From contig CM055111.1 of assembly GCA_029204225.1 (NCBI GenBank), positions 5,031,403 through 5,095,402 on the forward strand: a DNA stretch of 64,000 nt. Reading direction: 5' to 3'. How positions within the stretch are numbered: position 1 is the first letter of the stretch; each line of letters starts with the position of its first letter. Source of the stretch: Diphasiastrum complanatum. Its lineage: Eukaryota; Streptophyta; Lycopodiopsida; Lycopodiales; Lycopodiaceae. Position numbers and translations under genes: made by a program. Under the pieces are notes generated by a model that searched no databases, was not told the DNA's origin, and saw only the letters and a list, made by a program, of their open reading frames with translations. Shown here piece after piece: positions 63,218-64,000 of the stretch.

Positions 63218-64000
63218 CCTAGAAGAAAGATGTTAGCAGATTCCAGAGAATCCCCAGATGCCGAGCCAAGCCAAAGACACAAAATACCTCTCACCTATGA
63301 CTGAGGAGGTTTCAGAAGGAGGAGAGCAGAATAAGTTGAGAGCTGAGCATGAGAGCCGAGAAATTACTGGCTAGGATGACAGTGAAATATCTATGTGAGC
63401 CTACATGGTGTATCCCAAAGAAGGAACGACCATGTAGGAGCTAGTCATATTTCCTAGGCTTTGTAAATAAATGTAGACCCCCCTTAAATTAGTTAGAGTG
63501 AGCCACCTTTTGATGATGACCTTTAGTGGAAGGGCAAATTCCACATGTAATTTCTAATTTGTGGAATTGCCACTTGGGCTCCACATGGACAGCCTTCTTG
63601 CTTATTTCAGGGCTCCCCTCTCTTGTGAGGGAGCTTTGAATGTATTGTCAAGTTATCTTGAACAAATAAAGAAGATCATCCACGAGTTTTTGATAGTTGC
63701 TAAGCTGTTCATGGCAATGTTCTTGAGTGAAGTTTCTATGAGCATGCTTGATTTCCTTGCATTGTGGATTAACTAGTTTCTTGTTTCCTTGTTTATTGCT
63801 TAGTTGTAGATTAGGATTCATTTCTTGTTTGTGGAATAAGGTAGGAATCATCACTCAAGTAAACTAAATAGGCTGGAATAGTGGTGTAGATCTTGCATAC
63901 TTTCTTACATGCCAGTTCTTGATTGTTCTTGAACAATCTAGGCATCAAGAAATGAGTGTTTCTTGATTCTTAGACTGGCTAAATGCTGTTAGGAATCTAG
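63218..64000. other. Right end of window, no gene recognised
   Basis: Contains a hairpin (63538-63574) and AATAAA at about 63664-63669 after 'ttgtgaggg', so it may include a plus-strand LTR or transcript end. No ORF with a motif. Confidence 0.4.
63538..63574. repeat. Small inverted repeat
   Basis: GGCAAATTCCACA and TGTGGAATTGCC face each other across about 12 bases, a stem of 12 pairs with one bulge. Confidence 0.8.

Overview
The window is plant nuclear DNA from a large, transposon-rich genome. It holds one complete host gene, a 25-exon TOPLESS-family corepressor on the minus strand (32339-44574). Almost everything else is nested LTR retrotransposons, decayed transposon genes, microsatellites and AT-rich intergenic sequence. 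The TOPLESS protein, GT-AG introns, Ty1-copia and gypsy-like gag fragments and long (CT)n/(GA)n tracts support a land plant. The species cannot be fixed from sequence alone; a non-seed vascular plant such as a fern or lycophyte is a guess.

Layout: 1-5117 is the 3' part of a gag-only LTR retrotransposon on the plus strand, with a tandem-repeat leader, a decayed gag and a 3' LTR carrying a (CT)n tract. It interrupts a minus-strand copia element (5118-6885). A second copia gag remnant follows (7309-8190), then a copia element with both LTRs but no reverse transcriptase (8553-11795), and a copia tail with part of its LTR (up to about 12870). The stretch 14589-27017 is a 12.4-kb LTR element on the minus strand. 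It has 1.23-kb LTRs, a 5-bp target-site duplication (GAACC), a primer-binding site and a purine-rich tract, but no gag-pol. Instead it carries four genes: a 5'-truncated unknown gene and a long-tailed histone H3-like gene on plus, converging on an intact unknown gene and a transposase-like gene on minus. The two pairs are separated by a strong hairpin. 27018-32255 is intergenic and includes a strongly T-poor segment. 32256-45270 is the TOPLESS gene with its 5' UTR and promoter. 45600-53700 is intergenic with simple repeats. 53917-54668 is a gypsy-type gag remnant. 55463-about 59475 is a damaged copia element inserted in the reverse transcriptase of another copia element (59480-61390). 61764-63217 is a decayed Ulp1-like (C48) cysteine protease gene.

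How the parts relate: TOPLESS is an ordinary nuclear corepressor with no visible functional link to its neighbours. The most unusual object is the 12.4-kb LTR element. Its cargo genes keep introns and TATA-like promoters, so they look like a captured or inserted autonomous gene set rather than reverse-transcribed cDNA. In several decayed reading frames, including gag, the H3-like gene and the Ulp1-like gene, the premature stops read as CAG to TAG, CAA to TAA or CGA to TGA. That is what decay of methylated cytosines in silenced transposons would produce.
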